From assembly GCA_039197765.1 (NCBI GenBank), contig JBCCTX010000004.1, forward strand, positions 4,608 through 68,607: a stretch of 64,000 bases of DNA, in the 5' to 3' direction. The notes below the pieces were generated by a model, which had not been told where the DNA came from, searched no databases, and saw only the letters and a list, made by a program, of their open reading frames with translations. Origin of the DNA: JBCCTX01 sp039197765 (lineage in GTDB: Bacteria > Bacteroidota > Bacteroidia > J057). Position numbers and translations under genes: made by a program. Positions 8,976 through 16,829 of the stretch are shown here, in pieces; the stretch's first letter is position 1, and each line of letters opens with the position of its first letter.

Positions 8976-9830
8976 CTATTCCCTGGATATTTCTTCCCTA
9001 AATGCAGATGCCGATTTTCCTACATTTTGTTTAAAGAAGCGGGAAAAATAATCTGGGTCGGAAAAACCTAAGTCAAAAGCGATTTCTTTGATAGAATTTG
9101 AAGTATAAAGCAGTTGTCTTTTTGCTTCCACTTGTAGTAAGTCTTTCAAAAATACACGAGGCGAAGCGTTGCTGAATCGGTATACGTTCTTGTATAATTT
9201 ACTGTAGGAAACGCCTAAATCCTTTGCTATCTCAGCAATTGACAAGGTCATGCTTAGGTGTTTACCCACATGTTTACAGAACCGAGAAAAAAGGTGAATC
9301 TCTACCGTATCATGTGAATTGGGTTGGGTAGGATGGGACATTTCAAACTCTACCATTAGGAGATTAAGGTAGTGTAAGGCTAGTCGATTATTCTTTCTGA
9401 CGGAATATAGGGTCTCCAATAACCACAAAATACGCCTCTGTTCCCCTTCAAAAAATGAACATACGCTTATATGTTGCGAACAAACTGCAAGACAGCTAAC
9501 ATTAAGAAATTTAAAGGCTACATCTTCTTTAAAAAATAGTTTAAAGTGAGCGTTTTTCATCATACTATTTTGCTGAGGATGATGGACTTGACCAGGCCTA
9601 ATAAAAAGCAATTGTCCTTTGGATAATTCATGTAACTTCCCATCAACCCGATGCCTACTAGTTCCCTCAACCTGGTAGTAAAAGAAAAAGTGATTACTTC
9701 TGTGGGGTTGGGAGAGTATCTCCAAGGTTTTCCCTGGATAAGGACAATTTTGACTGGAGAACAGGGTGAATGTAGCTATGTTATGATTGGTAATTGCCAA
9801 TATTTCGCTAGTACCTATAAGCTTTTCCAT
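8976..9830 (-). CDS. AraC family transcriptional regulator
   Basis: The N-terminal half has a cupin-like ligand-binding domain (FYYQVEGTSRHRVDG, LLFIRPGQVHHPQ, residues about 50-90). The C-terminal 100 residues carry two helix-turn-helix units: LSIAEIAKDLGVSYSKLYK and the signature IKEIAFDLGFSDPDYFSRFFK. At 284 residues this is normal length. The ligand is unknown. The nearest same-strand gene downstream is the secreted hydrolase, a plausible target. Confidence 0.9.
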   Translation of the reverse strand: MEKLIGTSEILAITNHNIATFTLFSSQNCPYPGKTLEILSQPHRSNHFFFYYQVEGTSRHRVDGKLHELSKGQLLFIRPGQVHHPQQNSMMKNAHFKLFFKEDVAFKFLNVSCLAVCSQHISVCSFFEGEQRRILWLLETLYSVRKNNRLALHYLNLLMVEFEMSHPTQPNSHDTVEIHLFSRFCKHVGKHLSMTLSIAEIAKDLGVSYSKLYKNVYRFSNASPRVFLKDLLQVEAKRQLLYTSNSIKEIAFDLGFSDPDYFSRFFKQNVGKSASAFREEISRE

Positions 9831-9873
9831 CTGCTGAATTTTCTTAATTAGTCCTCTAGGTAACTGTTAGCTT

Positions 9874-10326
9874 TCAAAGATTCCAAAAAAACCTTTCCTT
9901 AGTTTTAGCTTGTGCACCCAATCTATTATAAAATGATATCGCCCGCTTATTAAATGGGGGCGTCTGCCATTGAATAAGCTTATATCCCATCCTTTCAGCC
10001 TCCTGCCTTACACGTTGCATAAGTTTTGCTCCATACCCCTTTCCCCTTACTTCCTCGGTCAAAAATAGACAATCTATATATAGATAATATGCTGCATCCC
10101 ATGTCGAGTATTGTCTCATATAAGTTGTATATCCCTCTATCTTTTCATCCACAACTGATACGAAACCATACAAATCGGGAACCTCTCTAAAAAATGCGTT
10201 CTCGAGTGCTCTTTTCTTTCCCAAAGGATTAAAACTAGCTCGTTCAAAGCTTGCATGAAGTTGGATAAGTTCTAGCAAACGGGGTATATCCTCAATTCCT
10301 ATCGTTCGGATCATAGGTTTATTCAT
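9874..10326 (-). CDS. GNAT family N-acetyltransferase
   Basis: A 150-residue protein with the GNAT core. It has a central YLYIDCLFLTEEVRGKGYGAKL, where RGKGYG is the acetyl-CoA pyrophosphate loop, followed by an alpha-helix and INWQ/FYNRLGA-type strand (SFYNRLGAQ). It should transfer an acetyl group from acetyl-CoA to an amine, acceptor unknown. Its start overlaps the end of the LysR-type regulator gene by 8 bp, so the two are translationally linked in one operon. Confidence 0.88.
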   Translation of the reverse strand: MNKPMIRTIGIEDIPRLLELIQLHASFERASFNPLGKKRALENAFFREVPDLYGFVSVVDEKIEGYTTYMRQYSTWDAAYYLYIDCLFLTEEVRGKGYGAKLMQRVRQEAERMGYKLIQWQTPPFNKRAISFYNRLGAQAKTKERFFWNL

Positions 10327-11218
10327 TTGAAGTCATCTCAAGGAACTTGGAGACAAAATCTTTGATATATTTTTTTTGAGCATCCTGTCTCCGTATGGTC
10401 AGGTAATGACGCCGCTTTAAACCATTGGCCCCTATCGGGATACGGCGAATATTCTCTGTCAATTGAAAGGATTTTAGGGTCCAGGCTGGAACACAAATAA
10501 TTCCCATATTAGCATTAACCATTTCCAAGGCAACTTCGGTAAGGGGGATCGCCGAAATCTGTTGAGGTAAGCTATCGTTGGGCTTTAGATAGTGCTGATA
10601 AATAGAAACAGTTTCTAATGGAAAGGAGTGAATGATGAGATGAACCTCTTGAAAGTGCTCCGGCTTAAGGAATTCCACCTGACAAAGTGGATTTTCTTTG
10701 TGTGCAAAGGCAAATATTTCGTCCTCTCTAACAGCTTTGTATACTAAGGAATCGTTATCCGTCTTATGGGTAACAATAGCTATATCAATTTCTTTAGAAA
10801 GTAACTTGGGAATGGGTTGATGCGTTGCCTCCAAAATTAAATCTACGGTGACCTCTGGATATAAGAAGCCCATTTTCTGCATGAAGGAAGGAAGCCCCTG
10901 ATAAAAAGAGTAGCATTCCGTACTCAGTTTTATAGTTCCAGCTGCCCCCAATCGCAATAGGTCAATTTTATTAAATCCTATCTCTAACTCGTTCAAAATC
11001 CGAATCCCAATCTCGTACAGTTCCTCCCCCTCTTCTGTAAGTTTCCACTTATTGCGAATCCTATGGAATACAGGAAAGCCTAACTGATTCTCTAGCTCCC
11101 TTAGTTGATGACTTAAAGCGGATTGGGTCAAAAACAGTCTATCAGATGACTTTGCGATATTTCCCTCCTCTACAATTGCCTTAATAAGCCTAAAGTGTTT
11201 GAATTCCATGAATTCCAA
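10319..11218 (-). CDS. LysR-type regulator, MetR-like
   Basis: The N-terminal winged HTH (FKHFRLIKAIVEEGNIAKSSDRL, then LTQSALSHQLRELENQLG) is followed by a LysR substrate-binding domain. The LTQSALSHQ helix, the STECYSFYQ segment near residue 98, and the pair HYLKPND / MGIICVPAW line up with E. coli MetR features (TQSALSHQ, ECHS, HFLQPAG, MGIAALPHW). MetR controls methionine and one-carbon genes using homocysteine. Start choice: Met1 or Met4, which differ little. It is divergent from a rhodanese gene, and the gap holds a sequence fitting the MetR box consensus. Whether it senses homocysteine is inference. Confidence 0.85.
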   Translation of the reverse strand: MEFMEFKHFRLIKAIVEEGNIAKSSDRLFLTQSALSHQLRELENQLGFPVFHRIRNKWKLTEEGEELYEIGIRILNELEIGFNKIDLLRLGAAGTIKLSTECYSFYQGLPSFMQKMGFLYPEVTVDLILEATHQPIPKLLSKEIDIAIVTHKTDNDSLVYKAVREDEIFAFAHKENPLCQVEFLKPEHFQEVHLIIHSFPLETVSIYQHYLKPNDSLPQQISAIPLTEVALEMVNANMGIICVPAWTLKSFQLTENIRRIPIGANGLKRRHYLTIRRQDAQKKYIKDFVSKFLEMTSNE

Positions 11219-11245
11219 GTTATCAAATTATCGATTCCTCTTCTG

Positions 11246-11258
11246 TGAATAAAATTCA
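11246..11258. promoter_or_regulatory. MetR-type operator TGAA-N5-TTCA
   Basis: TGAATAAAATTCA is a perfect palindrome around a 3-base centre. It fits both the general LysR T-N11-A rule and the MetR consensus TGAA-N5-TTCA. It lies 28 bp upstream of the MetR-like gene and 91 bp upstream of the divergent rhodanese gene, where autoregulation and activation would be expected. Confidence 0.6.
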
Positions 11259-11348
11259 TACGGGTTCAAATTATCTTCAACTTCATTCTATCGAAAGAGA
11301 ATATCGAATTACCATCTTGCAGCATATTCCCATCTTTAATTAAATTCT

Positions 11349-11741
11349 ATGCAAGCACAAATCGAATTTTATCAAAACAAATTGGCCTTCGAAATGGATC
11401 CAGCTGACCTATTTGCCGCACTGGAAACCTCCACTGATTATGTTGTTGTTGATACACGGAAAGCCCACGGATATGAAAAGGAACATATTCCTTCTGCTGT
11501 CCATTTACCACACGGCCAAATAAATGAAGTATCCACACAACATCTCGATAAAAGTAAAACCTATGTCTGCTATTGTGATGGAATTGGCTGCAATGCTTCT
11601 ACAAGAGGGGCATTAAAGATGGCTAAATTAGGATTTAAAGCAAAAGAACTAATAGGAGGAATTGAATGGTGGAAGTTTGATGGATATGCTACAACGGGTA
11701 ACAACGCGACAGTAGGAAGTATGGTACAGTGTGCCTGCTAG
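11349..11741 (+). CDS. Rhodanese-like sulfurtransferase (single domain)
   Basis: A 130-residue rhodanese fold with VVVDTRKAHGYEKEHIPSAVHLPH (residues 32-55), the active-site loop CYCDGIGCNAS (Cys76 and Cys81), and the closing LIGGIEWWK motif. The CDGIGCN loop is the longer variant seen in many Bacteroidota. Which of the two Cys carries the persulfide cannot be decided by eye. It is cytoplasmic, with no signal peptide. It ends in a Cys pair (CAC), unusual for the family. Divergent placement from a MetR-like regulator suggests a role in sulfur amino acid metabolism. Confidence 0.85.
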   Translation: MQAQIEFYQNKLAFEMDPADLFAALETSTDYVVVDTRKAHGYEKEHIPSAVHLPHGQINEVSTQHLDKSKTYVCYCDGIGCNASTRGALKMAKLGFKAKELIGGIEWWKFDGYATTGNNATVGSMVQCAC

Positions 11742-11842
11742 AAGGAGGTAGGGCCACCATCGGCCAGGAATACGGATTTATCCTACCTCTAAGCAACACT
11801 TTAAGGAAAATTAAGTGTAGCAGACCTACTGCTTTTAATCGG

Positions 11843-11875
11843 CTGCCTCAAATGTCTTCTGAGCATTTGAGGCAG
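11843..11875 (+). terminator. 12-bp perfect hairpin downstream of rhodanese gene
   Basis: CTGCCTCAAATG and CATTTGAGGCAG pair perfectly around a 9-base loop, about 100 bp after the rhodanese stop. There is no T-run after it, only TATTCG, so intrinsic termination is likely but not certain. Apart from this hairpin and the direct repeats at 11911-11941 I see nothing else in the 301-bp gap 11742-12042. Confidence 0.5.
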
Positions 11876-11910
11876 TATTCGTCTATCTACGGACCTTAAT
11901 CATAATCCTG

Positions 11911-11941
11911 GTTCAATTCACCTATCCATATGTTCAATTCC
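11911..11941 (+). promoter_or_regulatory. Direct repeat GTTCAATTCAC / GTTCAATTCCC, 21-bp spacing (candidate LytTR site)
   Basis: Copies at 11911-11921 and 11932-11942 (last bases CCC instead of CAC) are 21 bp apart, the same sequence and spacing as ahead of the CpxP-like gene. A possible -7 element TACGTTTC (7 of 8 matches to TANNTTTG) follows at 11957-11964. This would place the repeats in the activator position. The operon that follows encodes its own LytTR response regulator. Confidence 0.55.
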
Positions 11942-12042
11942 CCTTAATCTCCCCAATACGTTTCTGCATAAAGGCGTAGAATTCGTTATCAAATTCAAGT
12001 TCACAAATCAATGCAAAAATTTACGCCTAAAACTACGGAACG

Positions 12043-13362
12043 ATGAAATATATAATAATCTTGATTCTCATAATTGGGTACCTCCCAAGTTCTGCTCAAA
12101 TTCAATTTTACTCCTTCCAGGAAGTCCTCGATTATGCAGATTCCCACGCCTTAGCCATTCAAAGTGCAACCCTGAGTGAACAAATTACCAAGGCGGAAAA
12201 ACAAGAAGCCGCAGCAAACCTACTGCCAACCATTGGAGGCACACTGGGGTACAATGACAATATTACGTTACAACCCACCCTGGTTCCTGCACAGATTTTC
12301 AATCCTGCTGCACCTGAAGGTAGCTTTGAGGAATTGACATTCGGCACCAAGTTTCAGTACTCCAGAGGAGTGCAAGTGCAGTGGGATATACTGAATTTTC
12401 AAAAATTCTTTGCCTATCAGGCCTCGAAGATCTCCATTGATGAGAGCAAAGCCCACACAGAGGTAAATCGCCTAAATACTTACAATCAGTTGGCTTCGAC
12501 GTACTATTCCATTCTTTTAACCCAGGAGTCCATTGAGATATACCAGGAAAATCTCTTAATCGGAGATTCGATCTTAGTACATGCACAGCGAAAATTTCAG
12601 GATGGAATCCTCAGCGAAGCCGAAGTCAATCGTGCGGAGATCAAACAACGTCAAAACCAGAGGAATCTTAATCAGGCAAAAAATAACCTGGACCAATTCC
12701 TTGTCCAACTCCAAAGTCAACTGAACACCGAACAGATCATTTCCGTTTCGGATTCACCCGAAAGCTTTAGCCTTCAAACTACTTCTATTTTAGCCCCTCA
12801 TCCTGAAGTTATCAAGCAAGAATTTGCCGTAGCGAAATACGAGTCGCTCTTGAAACAAGCCAAAGCCATGCGCCTTCCCTCGGTCAGTCTGGTCTATCAA
12901 AATAATACCATCTGGGCGACCGAGAACTTTATGGACTTCGACAATTCAAACAGGCTCCCTCAACAGGTATTCGGGATACAAATCAATTTATCAGAATTTT
13001 TGGGACTCACTACCCGGCCCAAAGTGAGGCAATCCAAGTGGAATGTGCAGCTTCAGCATTTGCAATTAGAAAATACCAAACTGGTTAAGGACCAAGAAGA
13101 CAAATTGCTTCAACTCCAATGGGAACAGGCATCAGATCAATTGCGAGAAAACAAGCGAATCCTAGACCTGCAGGAGCAGAATGACCTTCATGCAGAAAAT
13201 AATTATCAAGGAGGGCTTACCAGTTTGGACAATCGGCTAGATACTTACGATGACTTACTTGTAGCGCAAGACAGCTACCTACAAAGCCTGGCTGCTTGTA
13301 CCCTAGCACAATACAAAATTTACGCCCGCCAATCCATGGGAAATAGGGAATTGGAAAAATGA
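12043..13362 (+). CDS. TolC family outer-membrane efflux protein
   Basis: A signal peptide (YIIILILIIGYLPSSAQ) is followed by the TolC pattern: two long coiled-coil helical repeats with the typical Gln/Asn/Leu-rich heptads (residues about 130-220 and 330-420) and NLLPTIGGTLGYNDN at the first strands. At 439 residues this is normal for the family. It forms the outer-membrane duct of a tripartite pump. It is the first gene of the run continuing with a membrane-fusion protein and an ABC permease/ATPase. Confidence 0.92.
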   Translation: MKYIIILILIIGYLPSSAQIQFYSFQEVLDYADSHALAIQSATLSEQITKAEKQEAAANLLPTIGGTLGYNDNITLQPTLVPAQIFNPAAPEGSFEELTFGTKFQYSRGVQVQWDILNFQKFFAYQASKISIDESKAHTEVNRLNTYNQLASTYYSILLTQESIEIYQENLLIGDSILVHAQRKFQDGILSEAEVNRAEIKQRQNQRNLNQAKNNLDQFLVQLQSQLNTEQIISVSDSPESFSLQTTSILAPHPEVIKQEFAVAKYESLLKQAKAMRLPSVSLVYQNNTIWATENFMDFDNSNRLPQQVFGIQINLSEFLGLTTRPKVRQSKWNVQLQHLQLENTKLVKDQEDKLLQLQWEQASDQLRENKRILDLQEQNDLHAENNYQGGLTSLDNRLDTYDDLLVAQDSYLQSLAACTLAQYKIYARQSMGNRELEK

Positions 13363-13374
13363 GAACAGGAAGAG

Positions 13375-13390
13375 GTAGGCCATAGCCTAC
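13375..13390 (+). other. Short hairpin between TolC and membrane-fusion genes
   Basis: GTAGGC and GCCTAC pair around CATA, 12 bases after the TolC stop, in the 121-bp gap. No T-run follows, so it is probably an mRNA stability or attenuation element rather than a full terminator. Evidence is the sequence only. Confidence 0.3.
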
Positions 13391-13483
13391 TCCCCAAACA
13401 TACCCCAAAGGGAAATCCTAAATACAACCGCTTCCATTTAATACCCCGATCACACACAAAATAATCTTATTAACTCTAAAAAA

Positions 13484-14599
13484 ATGAAAAAGCGCAGTAA
13501 GAACTCTGTTAGATACCTAATTGCATTCGGATATGCAATTGCCTCAATGGCATTGCTTTTCGGATGCGGGCAAGAAGAAACTACCGTTCCCGTCAGGAAA
13601 AACATTGAAGAAGCCGTATTTGCAAGTGGACACATCGAGCAGGAGCATCACTATACTGTTTCTGCTAAAGTAGAGGGAATCCTTCTATCCATTCCGATTA
13701 AAGAAGGTAATGAGGTAGCCCAAAACGATCTCATAGCCATCATCGAAAATGACGTCCAGAACAACCAGTTGCAAGATGCAGTAGCCGTATACCAGGACGC
13801 AGTAAGCAGTGCTTCACCCAACGCGCCCCAATTGGCGTCTATCCAAACACAAATCGATCAAGCGGAACAACAGCTAGCCTTTGATAAGGAAAACTACACG
13901 AGGTATAAAGGACTATGGGAGAAAAAATCGGTTTCCCAGCTTGAGTTTGAAAAGGCCGAACTCCAGTATAAGGCCTCGCTAAATAACCTGTTGGCATTGG
14001 AAAAGAACTATGGGGAAACTCAAAATTCCTTGAACTTGAGCGTACAACGGAGTCAAGTTCAGGTGAGCACCCAAAAATCCCTGTTAAAGGATTACAAACT
14101 CACAACCGGCGCATCTGGCAAAGTGATCAATGTCTTTAAAAAGCAAGGGGAATTGATTCGGAAAGGAGAAGCTCTAGCAAGAATAGGAAGTGGTGCCTAT
14201 ATCATTAAGCTGTTTGTATCAGAAGATGACATCACAAAAGTAACTATCGGGCAGTTGGTTGCCGTACACATCAATACATACCCCGATCAAAGATTTTCGG
14301 CAACAATCACCAAAATCTATCCGGGCTTTGACGAAGCCGAACAGTCATACATCGTAGAAGCACAATTCGATCAGCTACCGGAGAAGATGTTTTATGGAAC
14401 CCAACTCCAAGCAAATATTGAGACCGGAAGTAGAAATAATGTTGTGGTAATTCCTCGGGAATATATTTCCAAGGGCAACTTTGTCATGTTAGAAAATGGG
14501 GAAGAAAAACAAATTGAAACCGGAAGCAAAAATAACGACTGGATAGAGGTAGTATCGGGTCTTCCCGAAGGAGCAGTACTTGTAAAACCCAAAAGCTGA
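13484..14599 (+). CDS. Membrane-fusion (HlyD/RND-type) periplasmic adaptor lipoprotein
   Basis: The signal peptide ends in a lipobox with Cys28 (MALLFGC). The lipoyl/barrel-sandwich halves are visible as HYTVSAKVEGILLSIPIKEGNEV (about 55-80) and GKVINVFKKQGELIRKG (about 205-225). They are separated by a coiled-coil hairpin rich in Gln and Leu. A beta-barrel domain follows (VAVHINTYPDQRFSATI). It should link the inner-membrane ABC permease to the TolC protein. The downstream permease gene starts 7 bp later. Confidence 0.92.
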   Translation: MKKRSKNSVRYLIAFGYAIASMALLFGCGQEETTVPVRKNIEEAVFASGHIEQEHHYTVSAKVEGILLSIPIKEGNEVAQNDLIAIIENDVQNNQLQDAVAVYQDAVSSASPNAPQLASIQTQIDQAEQQLAFDKENYTRYKGLWEKKSVSQLEFEKAELQYKASLNNLLALEKNYGETQNSLNLSVQRSQVQVSTQKSLLKDYKLTTGASGKVINVFKKQGELIRKGEALARIGSGAYIIKLFVSEDDITKVTIGQLVAVHINTYPDQRFSATITKIYPGFDEAEQSYIVEAQFDQLPEKMFYGTQLQANIETGSRNNVVVIPREYISKGNFVMLENGEEKQIETGSKNNDWIEVVSGLPEGAVLVKPKS

Positions 14600-14606
14600 G
14601 AATCAA

Positions 14607-15845
14607 ATGAATACCAATCAAAAAATTGCCCGTACGCTTTTGACTTCGCGGCTAAGACAACTTATGGTGGCCGTACTGAGTGTAACCTTTGGCATATCGA
14701 TGTATGTGGCGATGAATAGTTTTATGGCAGGAGTTAATGAGGAACAGACAGAGATCGTCTTCTCTTCCATGTCTCACATAAAAATTTACAATGACCTTCC
14801 GGGGGATGCCAAACCTATTCTGCCTGATTCAGAAGAAGAGAATACGGTCCTAATGGTCAATAACACGAGAAATATCCGATATACGGAAGGAATAAAAAAC
14901 GTGGAGGCCTTAAAACAGGAATTGGCCAAAGTAGAAGAAGTAAGCGGGTTTACGGCCCAACTCAACCAAAATATTTTCGTGCGCAATGGAGTAACCCAAA
15001 AAAGTGCAACCCTCTCTGGCATCGAGACGGCAAATGAAGACCAATTATTTGAAACCAGTACATACATCATAGAGGGCGACCTATTTGAATTGGAAAGGCG
15101 CTCAAATGGAATCATTCTGGGTAGCGGTCTGGCACAACTAGTAGGGGTGAATACAGGAGATAACCTCACGGTATCTACTTCTGAGGGAGTATCCAAGGCC
15201 TTCAAAGTAGTGGGATTGATCGAAACTGGAGCTATCAATGTCGATAGATCCAAAGCATGGGTCTCTATGCAAGCTGCCAGACAACTGTTCTCCAAGAACA
15301 GAAGCTACGCCACAGAGCTTATGGTCAATGTCAAAGATTACAACGAGGCCCAGGAAGTAGCTACTCAACTCTCAAGGCTTACTCCCTATAAAGTTGAGCC
15401 TTGGCAGGAGGGAAACAGTCAGCTAGACTCCTCAAGTCTCCTTAGAGATATCATTGCTATTGCCGTCTCATTAACCATAATGATCGTGGCGGGATTTGGG
15501 ATTTACAATATCATGAACATGACAGTAAATGAGAAAATAAAGGAAATCGCCATACTCAAAGCGATGGGATTTAACGGAAAGGATGTAGTAGAGATCTTTC
15601 TCACCCAATCTGTAGTGATAGGAATGATGGGAGGCTTAATAGGCCTCGTCATGGGAAACATTATCATGAGAATCATTGATAATATACCCTTTGAAGTAGG
15701 AACCATGACCACGCTACCCGTAGTATACCGTCCCTATGATTACATCATGGCGTTTGCTTTTGGCATAATTATCACTTTCCTCGCTGGATACCTGCCTGCA
15801 AAAAAGGCTTCTAAACTCGATCCCGTAGAGATCTTACGGGGTTAG
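14607..15845 (+). CDS. ABC transporter permease, MacB/LolC-E (FtsX) type
   Basis: A 412-residue protein with one N-terminal transmembrane helix (about 18-38), a 240-residue periplasmic domain, and three C-terminal helices (about 288-310, 330-355, 385-403). It carries the FtsX-type core IYNIMNMTVNEKIKEIAILKAMGF and the end LPAKKASKLDPVEILRG. These proteins use ATP hydrolysis to drive transfer through the periplasm rather than across the inner membrane. With the adaptor and TolC it forms a MacAB-TolC-like pump; the cargo (antibiotic, peptide, lipoprotein or lipid) is not evident. Confidence 0.92.
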   Translation: MNTNQKIARTLLTSRLRQLMVAVLSVTFGISMYVAMNSFMAGVNEEQTEIVFSSMSHIKIYNDLPGDAKPILPDSEEENTVLMVNNTRNIRYTEGIKNVEALKQELAKVEEVSGFTAQLNQNIFVRNGVTQKSATLSGIETANEDQLFETSTYIIEGDLFELERRSNGIILGSGLAQLVGVNTGDNLTVSTSEGVSKAFKVVGLIETGAINVDRSKAWVSMQAARQLFSKNRSYATELMVNVKDYNEAQEVATQLSRLTPYKVEPWQEGNSQLDSSSLLRDIIAIAVSLTIMIVAGFGIYNIMNMTVNEKIKEIAILKAMGFNGKDVVEIFLTQSVVIGMMGGLIGLVMGNIIMRIIDNIPFEVGTMTTLPVVYRPYDYIMAFAFGIIITFLAGYLPAKKASKLDPVEILRG

Positions 15846-15919
15846 GCATATCTATAAGTATTGCATTCAAGAAAAACTCAATCAAGATTCTACATCCTTC
15901 TGTGTCAAAAAATAAAAAA

Positions 15920-16588
15920 ATGAACTCACTATCCGTTAGTCAAATCAATAAGCACTTTCACGAACCCGTCGACTTTCACGTTCTAAAAGACATTTCCTTC
16001 GAAGTAGATAAAGGAGATTTTGTAGCAATTGTTGGAAAGTCAGGCTCGGGAAAATCCACCTTACTCTATCTACTTTCGACCATGGATACGGAGTATGAAG
16101 GGAGTATCTCCATCAATGGGAAACAAATTACAGGTTTGAATCAAAACCAGCTCGCAGCCTTTCGCAATGAGCACATTGGCTTCGTATTCCAGTTTCACTT
16201 CTTATTGCCAGAATTTACGGTATTAGACAATGTAATGCTCCCAGCATTGAAGTTGGGTAAAAAGTCCAAGGAAGAAATCGCTGAAAAAGCCCTGGAGTTG
16301 CTTTCTTTATTAGACATCCAAGAACTAGAACATAAAAGCGCTGCCAAAATTTCAGGGGGTCAACAGCAACGAGTCGCTATTGCCCGGGCGTTGATTAATT
16401 CCCCATCTATCATAATGGGCGACGAACCTACGGGAAACCTGGATTCCAAAAATACCCAGATCGTCTTTGACATCTTCCGGCAGTTGGCCCAAGAGGAAGG
16501 CCAAACCATCATAGCCGTAACCCACGACGATGAGTTTGCCTCAAACTGTGATAAAATCATCGAGCTTGCAGATGGGAGATTAATTTGA
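15920..16588 (+). CDS. ABC transporter ATPase, MacB/LolD type
   Basis: All motifs are present: Walker A GKSGSGKS (about residue 39), Q-loop VFQFHFLLPEFTVLDN, signature ISGGQQQR, Walker B IIMGDEPTGNLDS and the switch His in VTHDD. I chose the ATG over a GTG six codons upstream because the domain begins immediately after it; the protein is then 222 residues. It energises the permease encoded 75 bp upstream. The kinase gene follows after a 240-bp repeat-bearing gap. Confidence 0.93.
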   Translation: MNSLSVSQINKHFHEPVDFHVLKDISFEVDKGDFVAIVGKSGSGKSTLLYLLSTMDTEYEGSISINGKQITGLNQNQLAAFRNEHIGFVFQFHFLLPEFTVLDNVMLPALKLGKKSKEEIAEKALELLSLLDIQELEHKSAAKISGGQQQRVAIARALINSPSIIMGDEPTGNLDSKNTQIVFDIFRQLAQEEGQTIIAVTHDDEFASNCDKIIELADGRLI

Positions 16589-16663
16589 GGGTTGAGGGAA
16601 GGAACCCCAACCCCTTAAAAAGGGGCAAAAGTTTGAGGGTTGAAAAGTGTACTTTGATCTCTG

Positions 16664-16804
16664 ATCAAAGGTTACTGTGGACTATGGACCATTTAACTAT
16701 GGACTATCCTATCAAAGGTTACTACGGACTACCGACTACCTTACCACGGAATCTTCTATCAAAGGGTACCATGGACTGTGGACTATTTAACTATGAACCA
16801 TTTA
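16664..16804 (+). repeat. Three imperfect 47-bp tandem repeats within the efflux operon
   Basis: Units begin at 16664, 16711 and 16758, each with ATCAAAGG(T/G)TAC followed by variants of GGACTATGGACCATTTAAC. The period is exactly 47 bp, and each unit shows weaker subunits of about 23 bp. Just before them lies a perfect hairpin CTTTGATC-TCT-GATCAAAG (16652-16670), whose right arm is the start of unit 1. A CCCCTT-AAA-AAGGGG hairpin (16611-16625) is also present. It sits between the ATPase and kinase genes, so it may separate expression of the pump from that of the signalling pair. An open frame passes through it but looks like low-complexity chance translation. Confidence 0.75.
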
Positions 16805-16829
16805 ACGGTGGACCAATAAACATAAAACT

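Noticed and set aside
7425..11941. Repeat pairs as CRISPR or phage attachment sites
   Set aside because: Only two short copies at each place with a fixed 10-base spacer and no cas or integrase gene.
14786..15295. 169-codon minus-strand frame
   Set aside because: It is a shadow of the well-supported ABC permease gene.
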